Assembly: GCF_020783335.1 (NCBI RefSeq)
Contig: NZ_CP086068.1
Location: 2,728,001-2,792,000 of the forward strand
Source: Mucilaginibacter daejeonensis
GTDB lineage: Bacteria; Bacteroidota; Bacteroidia; Sphingobacteriales; Sphingobacteriaceae
DNA: 64,000 nucleotides
Direction of reading: 5' to 3'
A program made the position numbers and the translations under genes. Below are positions 63,717 through 64,000 of this stretch, one piece after another (positions within the stretch are counted from its first letter, which is position 1; each line of letters starts with the position of its first letter). The notes beneath the pieces are model-generated. The model was not told the origin of the DNA and did no database searches. It saw only the letters and a list, made by a program, of their open reading frames with translations.

Positions 63717-64000
63717 CTATCTCCTGTCGGCTAGTATGGTCATGTTGCGCAGGTCAATGATTAAAACATTGGTTCCTGTAGGTATGGTGTAGTAGGAATT
63801 TCGCTGTGCACTTGTTGATCCGCCTGACAGAGGGGCGGACGTTCCCAGCGTTAATGATAACTCCTGTGCAGCACCCGCCGCAGTGAGCGGAGCACTGAAC
63901 GCATAAGCCAGGTTCTTGTTATTATCGTTGCCGCCATACACGATGAATTTGGTTTTGCCAACGCGGCCACCGGTGTACACCAGCACCTGCGGATCGGCAA
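63717..64000 (-). CDS. C-terminal end of an unknown protein, cut by the window
   Basis: The minus-strand frame is open to the window edge; the visible 94 residues end NVLIIDLRNMTILADRR. It has a glycine-rich stretch (GGRVGKTKFIVYGGNDNNK) and a beta-rich pattern but no motif I recognise. The GTG at 63986 is internal, not a start. It lies 29 bp upstream of the DUF4832 gene and likely shares its transcript. Confidence 0.55.
   Translation of the reverse strand, partial: ADPQVLVYTGGRVGKTKFIVYGGNDNNKNLAYAFSAPLTAAGAAQELSLTLGTSAPLSGGSTSAQRNSYYTIPTGTNVLIIDLRNMTILADRR

Noticed and set aside
1..64000. CRISPR array, prophage or integrative element
   Set aside because: No regularly spaced direct repeats, integrase or phage structural genes were seen.

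Overview
The window looks like a chromosomal segment of a Bacteroidota species in the family Sphingobacteriaceae (Mucilaginibacter- or Pedobacter-like; genus inferred, not proven). The evidence is three SusC/SusD outer-membrane nutrient-uptake pairs, many Sec/lipoprotein signals, promoters of the Bacteroidota type (TTTG-N19-TAnnTTTG), little Shine-Dalgarno signal, and housekeeping genes (pyrG, yidC, kdsB, mltG) of Bacteroidota type. No insertion sequence, prophage or CRISPR array was seen.

Layout. 1-9.5 kb is housekeeping on the + strand: a truncated deoxynucleoside kinase, kdsB, an M23 lipoprotein, pyrG, yidC and a DnaQ/GIY-YIG nuclease fusion. 9.5-13.2 kb holds a class III nucleotide cyclase divergent from a DisA-like sensor protein, then a TetR repressor with two matching palindromic operators and two small membrane proteins. 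13.4-23.8 kb is a polysaccharide utilisation operon (susC, susD, a seven-heme cytochrome c and three GH30 genes), divergent from a membrane sensor (24.4-26.3 kb) whose cytoplasmic end is the DNA-binding part of an IS1595-type transposase. 26.4-34 kb has a DUF4097 protein and an amino-sugar/peptidoglycan group (nagB-LmbE fusion, serine hydrolase, NagZ-like GH3 fused to a beta-lactamase-fold domain). 34.1-39.6 kb is a second SusC/SusD set with a DUF4397 lipoprotein. 40-42 kb has a DeoR regulator divergent from an S66 LD-carboxypeptidase. 42.3-52.4 kb is a third locus (susC, susD, GH144, GH43, GH3), best read as a beta-1,2-glucan locus.

53.9-54.8 kb (- strand) is the most unusual small unit. A 24-codon leader ORF ends in three Cys codons; 107 nt later comes a redoxin-fold protein with no Cys and no internal Met; 10 nt after its stop comes a tRNA-Cys gene with a bulged base in its acceptor stem. 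This looks like a cysteine-responsive operon. 55.2-58.9 kb is a + strand run (PASTA protein, rhodanese, mltG, thioesterase, YihY), followed by tRNA-Ser. 59.1-60.7 kb is an NmrA-family oxidoreductase and its probable TetR repressor with two related operators. 60.8-64 kb carries a glucuronoyl-esterase-like hydrolase, a DUF4832 lipoprotein and a gene cut by the window end.

All functions are from reading the translated sequences; no database search was run.
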